A stretch of 64,000 nucleotides of DNA from positions 33,980 to 97,979 of the forward strand of contig JAWRKD010000167.1 of assembly GCA_040307135.1 (NCBI GenBank), read 5' to 3'. Made by a program: the position numbers and the translations under genes. Under the pieces are notes generated by a model. It was not told the DNA's origin. It did not search any database and saw only the letters and a list, made by a program, of their open reading frames with translations. This document shows, in pieces, positions 15,946-23,747 of the stretch. The DNA comes from Aminidesulfovibrio sp040307135 (GTDB lineage Bacteria > Desulfobacterota > Desulfovibrionia > Desulfovibrionales > Desulfovibrionaceae). The stretch's first letter is position 1; each line of letters starts with the position of its first letter.

Positions 15946-15972
15946 CGTACCGAACGTAACCATAAGAGACTC

Positions 15973-16011
15973 TGGTCCACCCGCCAAGGCCGTCGGCCGT
16001 TGGGGGGTCCA
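15973..16011 (+). promoter_or_regulatory. Hairpin between rpmI and rplT
   Basis: TGGTCCACCCGCC can pair imperfectly with GGGGGGTCCA, capped by a GGCC-GTC-GGCC inner hairpin, ending about 20 bases before rplT. It is not followed by T's, so it is not a simple terminator. It could be a mRNA processing site or an L20-binding translational operator; the latter exists in other bacteria but is inference here. Confidence 0.4.
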
Positions 16012-16031
16012 AAGCGAATTCGGAGGCAATC

Positions 16032-16385
16032 ATGCGCGTCAAACGTGGTCTCGCCGCCCGGCGTCGTCACAACAAATTCCTCAAGATGGCCAAGGGCTAC
16101 CGCGGCTCGGGACGGAAACTGTACGTCACCGCCCGGGAGCGTGTGGAAAAGGCCCTGGTCTTCGCCTACCGCGACCGCAAGCACCGCAAGCGCGAGTTCC
16201 GCAAGCTGTGGATCGTGCGCATCAACGCCGCGGCCCGCATCAACGGCCTGTCCTACAGCCGTTTCATGAACGGCCTGGCCAAGGCCGGCGTGGCCCTGAA
16301 CCGCAAGGTCCTGGCCGACATGGCCGTGCGCGACAAGGACGTGTTCGCCAAGATCGCGGCCGCCGCCAAGGCCCAGGCGGCATAG
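16032..16385 (+). CDS. rplT: Ribosomal protein bL20
   Basis: A 117-residue very basic protein starting MRVKRGLAARRRHNKFLKMA, with the L20 signature AYRDRKHRKREFRKLWI and INGLSYSRFMNGL. The length is typical (117-118). The start is the ATG at 16032 after CGGAGG. It binds 23S rRNA early in large-subunit assembly and in other bacteria represses its own operon. Confidence 0.97.
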   Translation: MRVKRGLAARRRHNKFLKMAKGYRGSGRKLYVTARERVEKALVFAYRDRKHRKREFRKLWIVRINAAARINGLSYSRFMNGLAKAGVALNRKVLADMAVRDKDVFAKIAAAAKAQAA

Positions 16386-16388
16386 ACG

Positions 16389-17444
16389 GTGGACAGCAAG
16401 GACGTCCAGTCCTTTCTCAAGGAATTGGAAGACCTGGCCCTGGAGTGCGGTGAGCGCCTGGGCCAGGTCTGCTCCTTGAAGGACCTGGAGGAATTCCGCG
16501 TCGAATTCCTGGGCCGCAAGGGCCGCCTGGCCCAGGCCATGCTGGCGCTTCCGGGCATGAGCGCCCAGGACAAGCCCGCCGCCGGCCGCAAGGCCAACGA
16601 GGTCAAGACCGCCCTCACCAAGCTTATCGGCGAGCGCGAGCGTGAGCTCGCCGCGGCCGAGGCCGGGGCCGGGCTCTCCCGCTTCGATCCCACCCTGCCC
16701 GGACGCCGCCCGCAGCAGGGCTCCCTGCACCCCGTGACCCTGGTCACCCACGAGATCTGCGACGTGTTCGCGGGCCTGGGCTTCGACGTGGTCTCCGGTC
16801 CCGAGGTGGAGAACGACTGGCACAATTTCGAGGCCCTGAACATGCCGCCCGAGCACCCGGCGCGGGACATGCAGGACACCCTCTACGTCTCGGACAGCAT
16901 CCTCCTGCGCACGCACACCTCGCCCCTGCAGATCCGAACCATGCTGAGCCGCAAGCCGCCCGTGGCCGTGGTGGCGCCCGGCAAGGTCTATCGCCGCGAC
17001 TCGGACCTGACCCACACCCCCATGTTCCACCAGATCGAGGGGCTCCTGGCCGACCGCAAGGTGAGCATGGCCGACCTGCGCGGCACGCTCACGGCCTTTG
17101 TGCGGGCCATCTTCGGCGCGAACACCAGGGTCCGCTTCCGGCCGAGCTTCTTCCCCTTCACCGAACCCAGCGCCGAGGTGGACATCTCCTGCGTGCTCTG
17201 CGGGGGCAAGGGCCACGTGGGCAACGAGCCCTGCCGCGTGTGCAAGCGCACCGGCTGGGTGGAGATCCTGGGCTGCGGCATGGTCGATCCCAACGTCTTC
17301 GCCGCCGTGGGCTACGATCCCGAGGAAACCACCGGGTTCGCCTTCGGCATGGGGGTGGAGCGGGTGGCCATGCTCAAGTACGGCGTGGGCGACCTGCGCA
17401 TGTTCTTCGAGAACGACGTCCGTTTCCTGGAACAGTTCGCCTGA
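16389..17444 (+). CDS. pheS: Phenylalanyl-tRNA synthetase alpha subunit
   Basis: A 351-residue class II synthetase subunit. The N-terminal coiled coil (residues 1-85) is followed by the catalytic core: HPVTLVTHEICDVF, VENDWHNFEALNMP, motif 2 GKVYRRDSDLTHTPMFHQIEG and motif 3 GFAFGMGVERVAMLKYGV. A small CVLCGGKGHVGNEPCRVCKRT segment near residues 265-285 has four cysteines in zinc-finger style, which many PheS proteins lack or keep only in part. The start is a GTG at 16389, three bases after the rplT stop, so translation is probably coupled. Confidence 0.96.
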   Translation: MDSKDVQSFLKELEDLALECGERLGQVCSLKDLEEFRVEFLGRKGRLAQAMLALPGMSAQDKPAAGRKANEVKTALTKLIGERERELAAAEAGAGLSRFDPTLPGRRPQQGSLHPVTLVTHEICDVFAGLGFDVVSGPEVENDWHNFEALNMPPEHPARDMQDTLYVSDSILLRTHTSPLQIRTMLSRKPPVAVVAPGKVYRRDSDLTHTPMFHQIEGLLADRKVSMADLRGTLTAFVRAIFGANTRVRFRPSFFPFTEPSAEVDISCVLCGGKGHVGNEPCRVCKRTGWVEILGCGMVDPNVFAAVGYDPEETTGFAFGMGVERVAMLKYGVGDLRMFFENDVRFLEQFA

Positions 17445-17448
17445 CCTT

Positions 17449-17472
17449 GGGGGATGCCCCCGGGCGTCCCCC
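17449..17472 (+). promoter_or_regulatory. GC-rich hairpin in the pheS-pheT gap
   Basis: GGGGGATGCC and GGCGTCCCCC form a ten-base-pair stem with a short CC-rich loop, directly after pheS. A second small hairpin (GGGCCG/CGGCCC, near 17489) follows. No T-run is present, so they may protect or process the mRNA instead of ending it. Confidence 0.4.
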
Positions 17473-17544
17473 CGCCGTGGTCACGGGCCGGGCCGCAGCG
17501 GCCCGCCATAACGCTTTTGACAAGTATTCCCGCGGAGTTCCGGC

Positions 17545-19944
17545 ATGCTCATCTCTCTTTCCTGGCTGCGCGAGTTCGTGCCCTTCGAGGGCTCTGTTCA
17601 GGAACTGGGCGACCGGCTGACCATGCTCGGCCTGGAGCTGGAAGGCCTGCATGATCCCTTTGCCGGGATCAGCCAGGTGGTGGTGGGCCACGTGCTCACC
17701 TGCGCCAGGCACCCCGAGTCCGACCACCTTTCGGTCTGCAGCGTGGACATCGGCGCGGGCGAGGCCCTGCCCATCGTCTGCGGCGCGCCCAACGTGGCCC
17801 AGGGCCAGAAAGTGGCGTTGGCTCCCGTTGGCAGCACCCTGCCCGGCGGACTGGAAATCAAGAAGGCGAAGCTTCGCGGCGCGCTGTCCATGGGCATGAT
17901 CTGCTCCGAGCGCGAGCTGGGCCTGTCCGAGGGACACGAGGGCATCCTGGTGCTGCCGGACTCCTGCCGCGTGGGCCGGCCTCTCACCGAGGCCCTTGGC
18001 CTGGAGCGCCACGTGCTGGAGCTCTCCGTCACGCCCAACCGGGCCGACTGCCTGAGCGTGCTCGGCGTGGCCCGGGAAACGGCCCTGGCCTTCAACCTGC
18101 CCCTGACCATGCCCGCCTCCACGGTGAGCGAGTCCGGGGCGGACGCCTGTGAGCTGCTGCGCATCGAGATCGCGGACCCCGAGCTCTGCCCCCTGTATCA
18201 GGCCCGTATCCTTTCCGGCGTGCGCATGGGCAAGGCCCCGGACTGGATGCGCTACCGTCTCACGGCCGTGGGCCTGCGGCCCATCAGCAACATCGTGGAC
18301 GTGACCAACTACGTCATGCTGGAGCTGGGCCAGCCCCTGCACGCCTTCGACCGCGCCCTGCTGGCGGGCGGGGTCATCCGCGTGGCCCCGGCGCGGGACG
18401 GCATGAAGCTGACCACCCTGGACAACCAGGAGCGCAGCCTGCTGGCCACGGACCTGCTCATCTGGGATGGCGAGAAGCCCGTGGCCCTGGCCGGGGTCAT
18501 GGGCGGAGCCAACACCGAGATCAACGAGGCCACCAGCGAGGTGGTCCTGGAGTGCGCCGTGTTCCGGCCCGGGACCATCCGCCGCACGGCCCGCCGCCTG
18601 GGCCTGCCCAGCGAGGCCTCCTACCGCTTCGAGCGCGGAGTGGACCAGGTGGGCGCGCGCCTGGCCGTGGACCGCGCGGCCCGGCTCATGGCCGAGGTCT
18701 CCGGGGCCTCCGTGCTGCGCGGGGTGGCCCTGTCCGAGCCCAAGCCCTGGGCCACGCGCACCCATCCTTTCCGCCTGGCCCGCTGCAACGAACTGCTGGG
18801 CCTGGACCTGACCCCGGACTTCGCCCGGAAGACCCTGACCGGCATGGGCTGCCAGGTGGACGCCGCGGATCCGGCCCGCTGGCAGGTGACCACCCCGCCC
18901 TGGCGCCTGGACCTGGAGCGCGAGGTGGATCTCTGCGAGGAGCTGGCCCGGGTGTACGGCGTGGACCGCATCCCGGCCGTGCTTCCGCGCGTGGCCAAGT
19001 CCCTGGAGGGCGGGGCCGGGGCCGACGCCGAGTTCGTCTTCAACCGCAAGGTCAAGGCCTGGGCCGCGGGCCTGGGCCTGCGCGAGGCCGTGAACTACTC
19101 CTTCGTGGGCCACAAGGACCTGGACCTGCTGGGCCTGTCCGGCGAATGCCGCATCAGCATCGCCAACCCGCTCACCGAGGAGCAGAACGTCCTGCGCACC
19201 GAGCTGGCCCCGGGCCTGCTCCAGAACCTGAAGCACAACATCAGCCAGGGCAACACCCGGCTGCGCCTGTTCGAGGTGGCCCGCGTCTATTTCGAGGACC
19301 CGGGCTCCGAGACCCGGGCCCGCGAGCACTGCCGCCTGGGCCTGCTCCTGCACGGCCCGCGTTTTGCCGAGGACTGGCCCTGGCCCCTGGAGGACGCGGA
19401 CTACCTGGACGTGAAGGGCCTGGTGGAAGGCTTCTGCGAACACTTCAAGCTGGGCCGCCCGGAATTCGAGCTGGCCGAGGGCCACTGCTTCCTGGAGCCC
19501 GCCGTGGCCGTGCGCCTGGAGGGCGAGGCCCTGGGCGTCATCGGCCGGGTGCGGCCCGAGATCGCGGACGCCCATCACGCCCGCCGCGAAGTCTGGCTGG
19601 CGGACCTGGACCTGGACCGGCTGCGCGCCCTGTGCGCCAGACGGGTCATCAGCTTCCGGCCCCTGCCCACCTTCCCGCCCGTGCGCCGGGACGTGACCCT
19701 GGCCGCGCCCGCCACCCTGCACGCCGAGGACGTGCGCCGGGCCGTGCTGGAGCTCAAGCCCGCGTTCCTGGAGAGCGTGGAGCTGGTGAACCTGTTCACG
19801 CCCGACGCGGACAAGGACGAGCGCAACCTGACCTTCCGCCTCACCTACCGGCACGCCGCCCGCACCTTGAAGGACAAGGAAGTGGACAAGGAACACGGCC
19901 GGATGCTCGACGGGCTCCTGAAAAAATTGCCCGTGCGCGTGTAG
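17545..19944 (+). CDS. pheT: Phenylalanyl-tRNA synthetase beta subunit
   Basis: A 799-residue beta subunit. Domains: N-terminal B1 (MLISLSWLREFVPFEGS), EMAP/tRNA-binding domain (VVGHVLTCARHPESDHLSVC near residue 45), B3/B4 editing domain (PISNIVDVTNYVMLELGQPLHAFD), B5, the catalytic-like core and the C-terminal ferredoxin-fold anticodon domain (FPPVRRDVTL near residue 710). The start is the ATG at 17545; GGAG precedes it. It pairs with PheS as a heterotetramer. A terminator follows at once, closing the translation operon. Confidence 0.96.
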   Translation: MLISLSWLREFVPFEGSVQELGDRLTMLGLELEGLHDPFAGISQVVVGHVLTCARHPESDHLSVCSVDIGAGEALPIVCGAPNVAQGQKVALAPVGSTLPGGLEIKKAKLRGALSMGMICSERELGLSEGHEGILVLPDSCRVGRPLTEALGLERHVLELSVTPNRADCLSVLGVARETALAFNLPLTMPASTVSESGADACELLRIEIADPELCPLYQARILSGVRMGKAPDWMRYRLTAVGLRPISNIVDVTNYVMLELGQPLHAFDRALLAGGVIRVAPARDGMKLTTLDNQERSLLATDLLIWDGEKPVALAGVMGGANTEINEATSEVVLECAVFRPGTIRRTARRLGLPSEASYRFERGVDQVGARLAVDRAARLMAEVSGASVLRGVALSEPKPWATRTHPFRLARCNELLGLDLTPDFARKTLTGMGCQVDAADPARWQVTTPPWRLDLEREVDLCEELARVYGVDRIPAVLPRVAKSLEGGAGADAEFVFNRKVKAWAAGLGLREAVNYSFVGHKDLDLLGLSGECRISIANPLTEEQNVLRTELAPGLLQNLKHNISQGNTRLRLFEVARVYFEDPGSETRAREHCRLGLLLHGPRFAEDWPWPLEDADYLDVKGLVEGFCEHFKLGRPEFELAEGHCFLEPAVAVRLEGEALGVIGRVRPEIADAHHARREVWLADLDLDRLRALCARRVISFRPLPTFPPVRRDVTLAAPATLHAEDVRRAVLELKPAFLESVELVNLFTPDADKDERNLTFRLTYRHAARTLKDKEVDKEHGRMLDGLLKKLPVRV

Positions 19945-19948
19945 TCTG

Positions 19949-19976
19949 CGGGGGCCTGCGGGCCCCCGTCCTTTTT
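19949..19976 (+). terminator. Terminator of the thrS-pheT operon
   Basis: CGGGGGCC and GGCCCCCG around TGCG, then TCCTTTTT. Located five bases after the pheT stop. Confidence 0.85.
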
Positions 19977-20025
19977 CCTGCCTCCGGGTGTTCCCGCCGC
20001 CCCCTTCCTTTGCTAGAGTGGGGTC

Positions 20026-20358
20026 ATGGACGAATCCTCCGGCCCCAAAACCTACAAGATCGGCCAGGCCGCCGCCCTGCTCGGCATCAAGCCCTTTGTC
20101 CTGCGCTTCTGGGAGGGCGAGTTTCCCCAGCTGGAGCCCGTGCGCACGGCCTCGGGCCAGCGCATGTACACCGAGGAGCAGCTGGGCCTGGTGCGCGAGA
20201 TCAAGCGTCTGCTCTACGACGAGGGCCTGACCATCGAGGGCGCGCGCAAGCGCCTGGAGGACAAGGCTCCCGCCGACATCCTCCGGGAGGTCCGTGACGG
20301 GCTCCTGGAGATCCGCGACCTGCTCATGGGCCGAAGCGGCCCGAAAACGGAGGCCTAG
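20026..20358 (+). CDS. MerR-family transcriptional regulator
   Basis: A 110-residue DNA-binding protein with the MerR N-terminal winged helix: YKIGQAAALLGIKPFVLRFWEGEF, then GQRMYTEEQLGLVREIKRLLYDEGLTIEGARKRL. A short C-terminal helix provides the dimer coiled coil; there is no effector domain or metal-binding cysteine. This small class commonly follows the pheST-ihfA cluster in Proteobacteria; here ihfA is absent and the gene comes straight after pheT, separated by a terminator. Targets unknown. It is followed one base later by the AsmA gene. Confidence 0.88.
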   Translation: MDESSGPKTYKIGQAAALLGIKPFVLRFWEGEFPQLEPVRTASGQRMYTEEQLGLVREIKRLLYDEGLTIEGARKRLEDKAPADILREVRDGLLEIRDLLMGRSGPKTEA

Positions 20359-20359
20359 C

Positions 20360-22573
20360 ATGAACACGTGGCTCAAGTACGGGCTCCTGGCTGCGGCCGC
20401 CCTGGTCCTGCTTCTGGTGGCCGGGGCCGTGATCTTCGTGAGCACCTTCGATCCCAACGCCCACAAGGCCCGCATCACCGAGGCCGTGAAAAAGGCCACG
20501 GGCCGCGACCTGACGGTGAGCGGCCAGATCAAGATTTCGGTCTTTCCCTGGCTGGGGGCCGAGGTGGGCGGGGTGAGCCTGAGCAACGCCCCCGGCTTCG
20601 GCGACGCGCCCATGCTCCAGGTGGGCTCGGCCCAGGTGCGGCTCAAGCTCCTGCCTCTGCTCACGGGCAGCGTGGAGCTGGGCCGCGTGACCCTGGACGG
20701 CCTGAGCGTGAATCTGGCCCGGCACAAGGACGGCGTCACCAACTGGGACGACCTGACGGGCAAGGGCGAGGCCGCCAAGGGGGCAGCCCCGTCCGGAGCG
20801 GCCGAACCGGCCAAGCCCTCTGAGGGCGGCGGCCTGAAGCTGGCCGTGGGCGGGCTGGACGTGAAGAACGCCAACGTGGTCTGGGACGACGCCAAGGAGG
20901 GCAAGCGCTACGCCCTGCGCGACGTGAACATCAACACCGGGGCCATCGGCGGCGGCGATCCCTTCGACTTTGAGCTCTCCTTCGGCCTGGACAGCAAGGA
21001 GCCCGAGCTGTCCACCCGGAACAACCTGAGCGGCCGGGCCAGCCTGGACTTCGACGCGGGACGCTATCTGGTGAAGCCCTTCAAGCTCACTGTGGAGGCC
21101 CAGGGCAAGGCCGTGCCCGGCGGCAAGGCCTCCCTGGGGCTCTCCGCGTCCGAGGCCCTGGCGGACCTGAAGGCCCAGAAGGCCAGCCTGGACGGGCTCT
21201 CGCTCACGGCCTACAACCTCAAGGTCACGGGCCAGGCCGAGGCCGAGAAGATCCTGGACGGCCCCTTGGCCAAGGGCAGCCTGGAGATCGCGGCCTTCAA
21301 CGTGAAGGAACTGCTCCAGGCCCTGGGCCGGAAGGCCCTGGAGACCGCGGACCCCCAGGCCCTCACCCAGGTTTCGGCGAGCTTGGCCTTCCGCACCGGC
21401 CCGGACCGGGTGGACCTGACCAGGGCCCTGGTCAAGCTGGACAAGACCACCCTGGACGCCACGGCCTCCATCCAGAACTTCGCCAAGCCGTTCTATACGG
21501 CGGTGGCCAAGGTGGACGAGATCGACGTGGACCGCTACCTGCCGCCCAAAAAGACGGGCGGCGGGGCTTCCGCCTCCTCGTCCTCCTCGGGGGGCGAGGG
21601 CCAGGCCGCGGGCGGCAAGGCCTCGGACGAGGTCATCCCGGTGCAGGCCATCCGCGACCTGGGCCTGGACGCCAAGCTCGACGTGGCCGCGCTCAAGATC
21701 GCGGGCCTGCGGCTCACCTCCGTGGACGTGCGCGTGCTCTGCAAGGACGGCCTGCTGCGCATCGATCCCGACCGGCTGGCCCTGTACGGCGGCACGCTCA
21801 GCGCGCCCGCCAGCGTGGACTGCCGCGGCGCCCAGCCTGAAAGCGCCGTGCGCCTGGACCTGAGCAAGGTCCAGCTGGGCCCGCTGCTCAAGGACATGAC
21901 CGGCAAGGACTCCTACGGCGGGGACCTCTTCCTCACCGCGGACCTCAAGACCAGCGGGGCCACCACCGCGGCCATGAAGCGCGGGCTGAACGGCCCCATG
22001 TCCCTCAAGGTCCTGGACGGCGTGTTCCCGGGCGTGAACCTGGAGAACCTGATCAAGGCCGTGGCCGCTGCCGGGAGCCGCAGCGGCACGGTGCAGGGCA
22101 AGTCCTCGGACCGCACCAACTTCGGCGAGATCACGGCCACGGCCCAGGCCGCGGGCGGGGTCATCAGCAACAAGGACCTGCTCATCAAGTCACCCAACCT
22201 GCGGGCCGAGGGCGAGGGCCAGGTGAACCTGCCCGCGGACAGCATTGATTACCTGGTGCGCGCCAAGCTCATGGCCAGCGGCTCGGGCGACGACAGCCTC
22301 CTGGGCCTGCTGGTGCCCGTACGGGTCAAGGGCAGCCTGTCCGATCCCTCCTACAGCGTGGACCTGGCCGAGTACCTCAAGGGCGCGGCCACGGGCCTGG
22401 TCAAGGGCGTGGGCGGGGCCGTGCAGGGCGTGGGCAGCGCCATCGGCGGCGTCCTGGGCGGCCAGAAGAAGGAGACCCAGCAGGACGGGACCACGACCAA
22501 GAGCGGCACGGACGCCACGAAGAAGGACCAGAAAAAGGGCGGGGTTCTGGACGGGCTCAAGAAGATCTTCTAG
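20360..22573 (+). CDS. AsmA-family membrane-anchored protein
   Basis: A 737-residue protein with one N-terminal membrane anchor (YGLLAAAALVLLLVAGAVIFV, residues 7-27) and a long periplasmic part. AsmA N-terminal phrases (TFDPNAHKARITEAVKKATG, LTVSGQIKISVFPWLGAEVG) and a C-terminal AsmA_2 domain (GPMSLKVLDGVFPGVNLENL) are visible. A Ser/Gly-rich linker (ASASSSSSGG, near residue 410) separates them. AsmA-like proteins are thought to move phospholipid or shape the outer membrane. The start is the ATG at 20360 after GGAGG. It ends in a lysine-rich low-complexity tail and a strong terminator. Confidence 0.9.
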   Translation: MNTWLKYGLLAAAALVLLLVAGAVIFVSTFDPNAHKARITEAVKKATGRDLTVSGQIKISVFPWLGAEVGGVSLSNAPGFGDAPMLQVGSAQVRLKLLPLLTGSVELGRVTLDGLSVNLARHKDGVTNWDDLTGKGEAAKGAAPSGAAEPAKPSEGGGLKLAVGGLDVKNANVVWDDAKEGKRYALRDVNINTGAIGGGDPFDFELSFGLDSKEPELSTRNNLSGRASLDFDAGRYLVKPFKLTVEAQGKAVPGGKASLGLSASEALADLKAQKASLDGLSLTAYNLKVTGQAEAEKILDGPLAKGSLEIAAFNVKELLQALGRKALETADPQALTQVSASLAFRTGPDRVDLTRALVKLDKTTLDATASIQNFAKPFYTAVAKVDEIDVDRYLPPKKTGGGASASSSSSGGEGQAAGGKASDEVIPVQAIRDLGLDAKLDVAALKIAGLRLTSVDVRVLCKDGLLRIDPDRLALYGGTLSAPASVDCRGAQPESAVRLDLSKVQLGPLLKDMTGKDSYGGDLFLTADLKTSGATTAAMKRGLNGPMSLKVLDGVFPGVNLENLIKAVAAAGSRSGTVQGKSSDRTNFGEITATAQAAGGVISNKDLLIKSPNLRAEGEGQVNLPADSIDYLVRAKLMASGSGDDSLLGLLVPVRVKGSLSDPSYSVDLAEYLKGAATGLVKGVGGAVQGVGSAIGGVLGGQKKETQQDGTTTKSGTDATKKDQKKGGVLDGLKKIF

Positions 22574-22594
22574 GTCCGGCCGTTGCGGCGAAAC

Positions 22595-22628
22595 GGGGCC
22601 TCTGCCTGCGGGCAGGGGCCCTTTTTTT
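22595..22628 (+). terminator. Terminator of the merR-asmA transcript
   Basis: GGGGCCTCTGCC with GGCAGGGGCCC around TGCG, then seven T's. Its 3' half contains the left copy of the direct repeat that bounds the low-GC insert. Confidence 0.9.
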
Positions 22629-22632
22629 GCGG
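22617..22632 (+). repeat. Direct repeat, left copy (boundary of low-GC insert)
   Basis: GGCCC, seven T's, GCGG. The same sequence with eight T's recurs at 23474-23490. The two copies enclose about 840 bases whose composition is unlike the chromosome. Confidence 0.55.
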
Positions 22633-22655
22633 ACATTGACCAAGTTGTGAAAACC

Positions 22656-22790
22656 ATGCGAAGGGTCGGGGCAGATGACACCGAAATATGGAAAACTGTC
22701 GTCGCAGCGGCCAAGCGCCAGGTTGACAAGATCAAGGCCAAGGAGGGCAAGCCGCCGGCCCCTAACCCACACCGGAAGGCGGCAGCCTAG
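22656..22790 (+). CDS. Possible small protein or gene fragment (44 aa)
   Basis: A 44-residue reading frame (MRRVGADDTEIWKTVVAAAK..., lysine- and proline-rich tail) in the low-GC insert. The frame stays open upstream of the ATG into the terminator T-run, and no ribosome binding site is seen, so it could be the C-terminal fragment of a longer gene brought in with the insert. Not recognised. Confidence 0.3.
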   Translation: MRRVGADDTEIWKTVVAAAKRQVDKIKAKEGKPPAPNPHRKAAA

Positions 22791-22794
22791 GGCG

Positions 22795-22887
22795 GTGATC
22801 CCGCTGCCGCTCCCCGGCTTCGAGCCGCGCCAGGTGGAACTGCCCGGGCGCAAGGGCAAGGTAATCAGGCTCTTCCCGGCCATGTGA
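22795..22887 (+). CDS. Possible small protein or gene fragment (30 aa)
   Basis: A 30-residue frame from a GTG (VIPLPLPGFEPRQVELPGRK...) just after the preceding fragment and in a different frame from it. No good ribosome binding site. Given the position inside the low-GC insert it may be debris of a mobile element; I cannot assign it. Confidence 0.25.
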   Translation: MIPLPLPGFEPRQVELPGRKGKVIRLFPAM

Positions 22888-22909
22888 GTAGCTACTTGTG
22901 AGGTGTGCC

Positions 22910-23449
22910 ATGAAATCATTGCAAACGTGTAAGCCAGAAGGCTTTTTTGCGTGTTTAATCATAGGATTGTCTATTTTTATAGTTTCGTGCGGTCCACGGC
23001 AAAAAAGCGTGACTGCCGACTTAAATTCGGATCGCGAGGTTATCTACAAGACCTACGCCGTGAATGAATGGACCGCTCTTGCTGCCGCCGATGCGTTCAT
23101 GAGGTGGAACGAGGCCGTTGACGTGGCAAAAAACGAAGAGACAAGAACTATTACGGCCATCGTCGGGCGTGACTCTGCTTTGTCCCGCGCCGGGCAAACC
23201 GGTCTGTGGGGTCCAATCGGGGCGTTTACAATAAACTACGGGTCATATGTTGGAATCCGCGTTGTTTCGATTGGGGTTAATGAATGTCGAGTTGGCGTGA
23301 CCTCCCAGAACACCGCCATCGGCTGGCCCCAGACCGGCCCCAGGGTCGAGGATGTCCATGCCCAGCTCGCCAAGATTCTGGATCTTATGGCTTCCGGTAA
23401 GCCCCTGCCCGATGCGCCGCCCGCTGATATCGTGAGCCAGAAGAACTAG
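22910..23449 (+). CDS. Putative lipoprotein, acquired, unknown function
   Basis: A 179-residue protein with a lipoprotein signal: hydrophobic LIIGLSIFIVSC with the lipobox cysteine near residue 27, followed by GPRQ. The mature part (VIYKTYAVNEWTALAAADAF, TITAIVGRDSALSRAG, INYGSYVGIRVVSIGVNECRV) looks globular, but I do not recognise a family. Base composition is clearly lower in GC and codon use more relaxed (many TTT, AAA, ATT codons) than in any flanking gene, indicating recent transfer. The start is the ATG at 22910; TGTGAGG upstream is a weak site. The gene lies within the insert bounded by direct repeats. Confidence 0.68.
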   Translation: MKSLQTCKPEGFFACLIIGLSIFIVSCGPRQKSVTADLNSDREVIYKTYAVNEWTALAAADAFMRWNEAVDVAKNEETRTITAIVGRDSALSRAGQTGLWGPIGAFTINYGSYVGIRVVSIGVNECRVGVTSQNTAIGWPQTGPRVEDVHAQLAKILDLMASGKPLPDAPPADIVSQKN

Positions 23450-23473
23450 TCCGCCCCTTTCATCTCACCACAA

Positions 23474-23490
23474 GGCCCTTTTTTTTGCGG
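23474..23490 (+). repeat. Direct repeat, right copy (boundary of low-GC insert)
   Basis: GGCCC, eight T's, GCGG, matching 22617-22632. It overlaps a short palindrome TTTTGCGG-T-CCGCAAAA (23483-23499) and could serve as the terminator of the lipoprotein gene. Confidence 0.55.
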
Positions 23491-23609
23491 TCCGCAAAAG
23501 GTGGACCCGCCGGGGAGAGGCCGACGGGTCCGGGGGCTGGGATGTCTGGCTCCGGCGCGGAGGTTCACGGGGTCCGTGCCGGAGAGTGGAGGAGTGTCCG
23601 TGCGGATAT

Positions 23610-23628
23610 GAATATGATTATCAATTTC
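23610..23628. promoter_or_regulatory. Upstream Fur-box-like site
   Basis: GAATATGATTATCAATTTC matches the classical 19-base Fur consensus at 14 positions. It lies about 70 bases upstream of the promoter-overlapping box at 23700, so two Fur dimers could bind. Confidence 0.5.
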
Positions 23629-23678
23629 AAATTGCCGTGTCAACGCTTTTTCGACCTGGGTTTCTTTTTTCGCTGTGC

Positions 23679-23718
23679 TTGACAGGGAGCAGTCAAATCG
23701 ATAATGAGAATCAAAATC
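23679..23718 (+). promoter_or_regulatory. Sigma-70 promoter overlapped by a Fur box
   Basis: TTGACA (23679-23684), 17 bases, TAATGA (23702-23707). The 19-base stretch GATAATGAGAATCAAAATC (23700-23718) matches the Fur consensus at 16 positions and covers the -10 box, so iron-loaded Fur would block transcription of the DUF2325 gene. Confidence 0.75.
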
Positions 23719-23747
23719 ATAACGCGGCCAGACCGCGGGAGGTGCGC

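Noticed and set aside
17374..20904. A 1,176-codon open frame on the minus strand opposite pheT and merR
   Set aside because: It is the antisense shadow of GC-rich genes; its translation is low-complexity (Gly, Ala, Gln, His rich) and it crosses clear plus-strand genes with family motifs.
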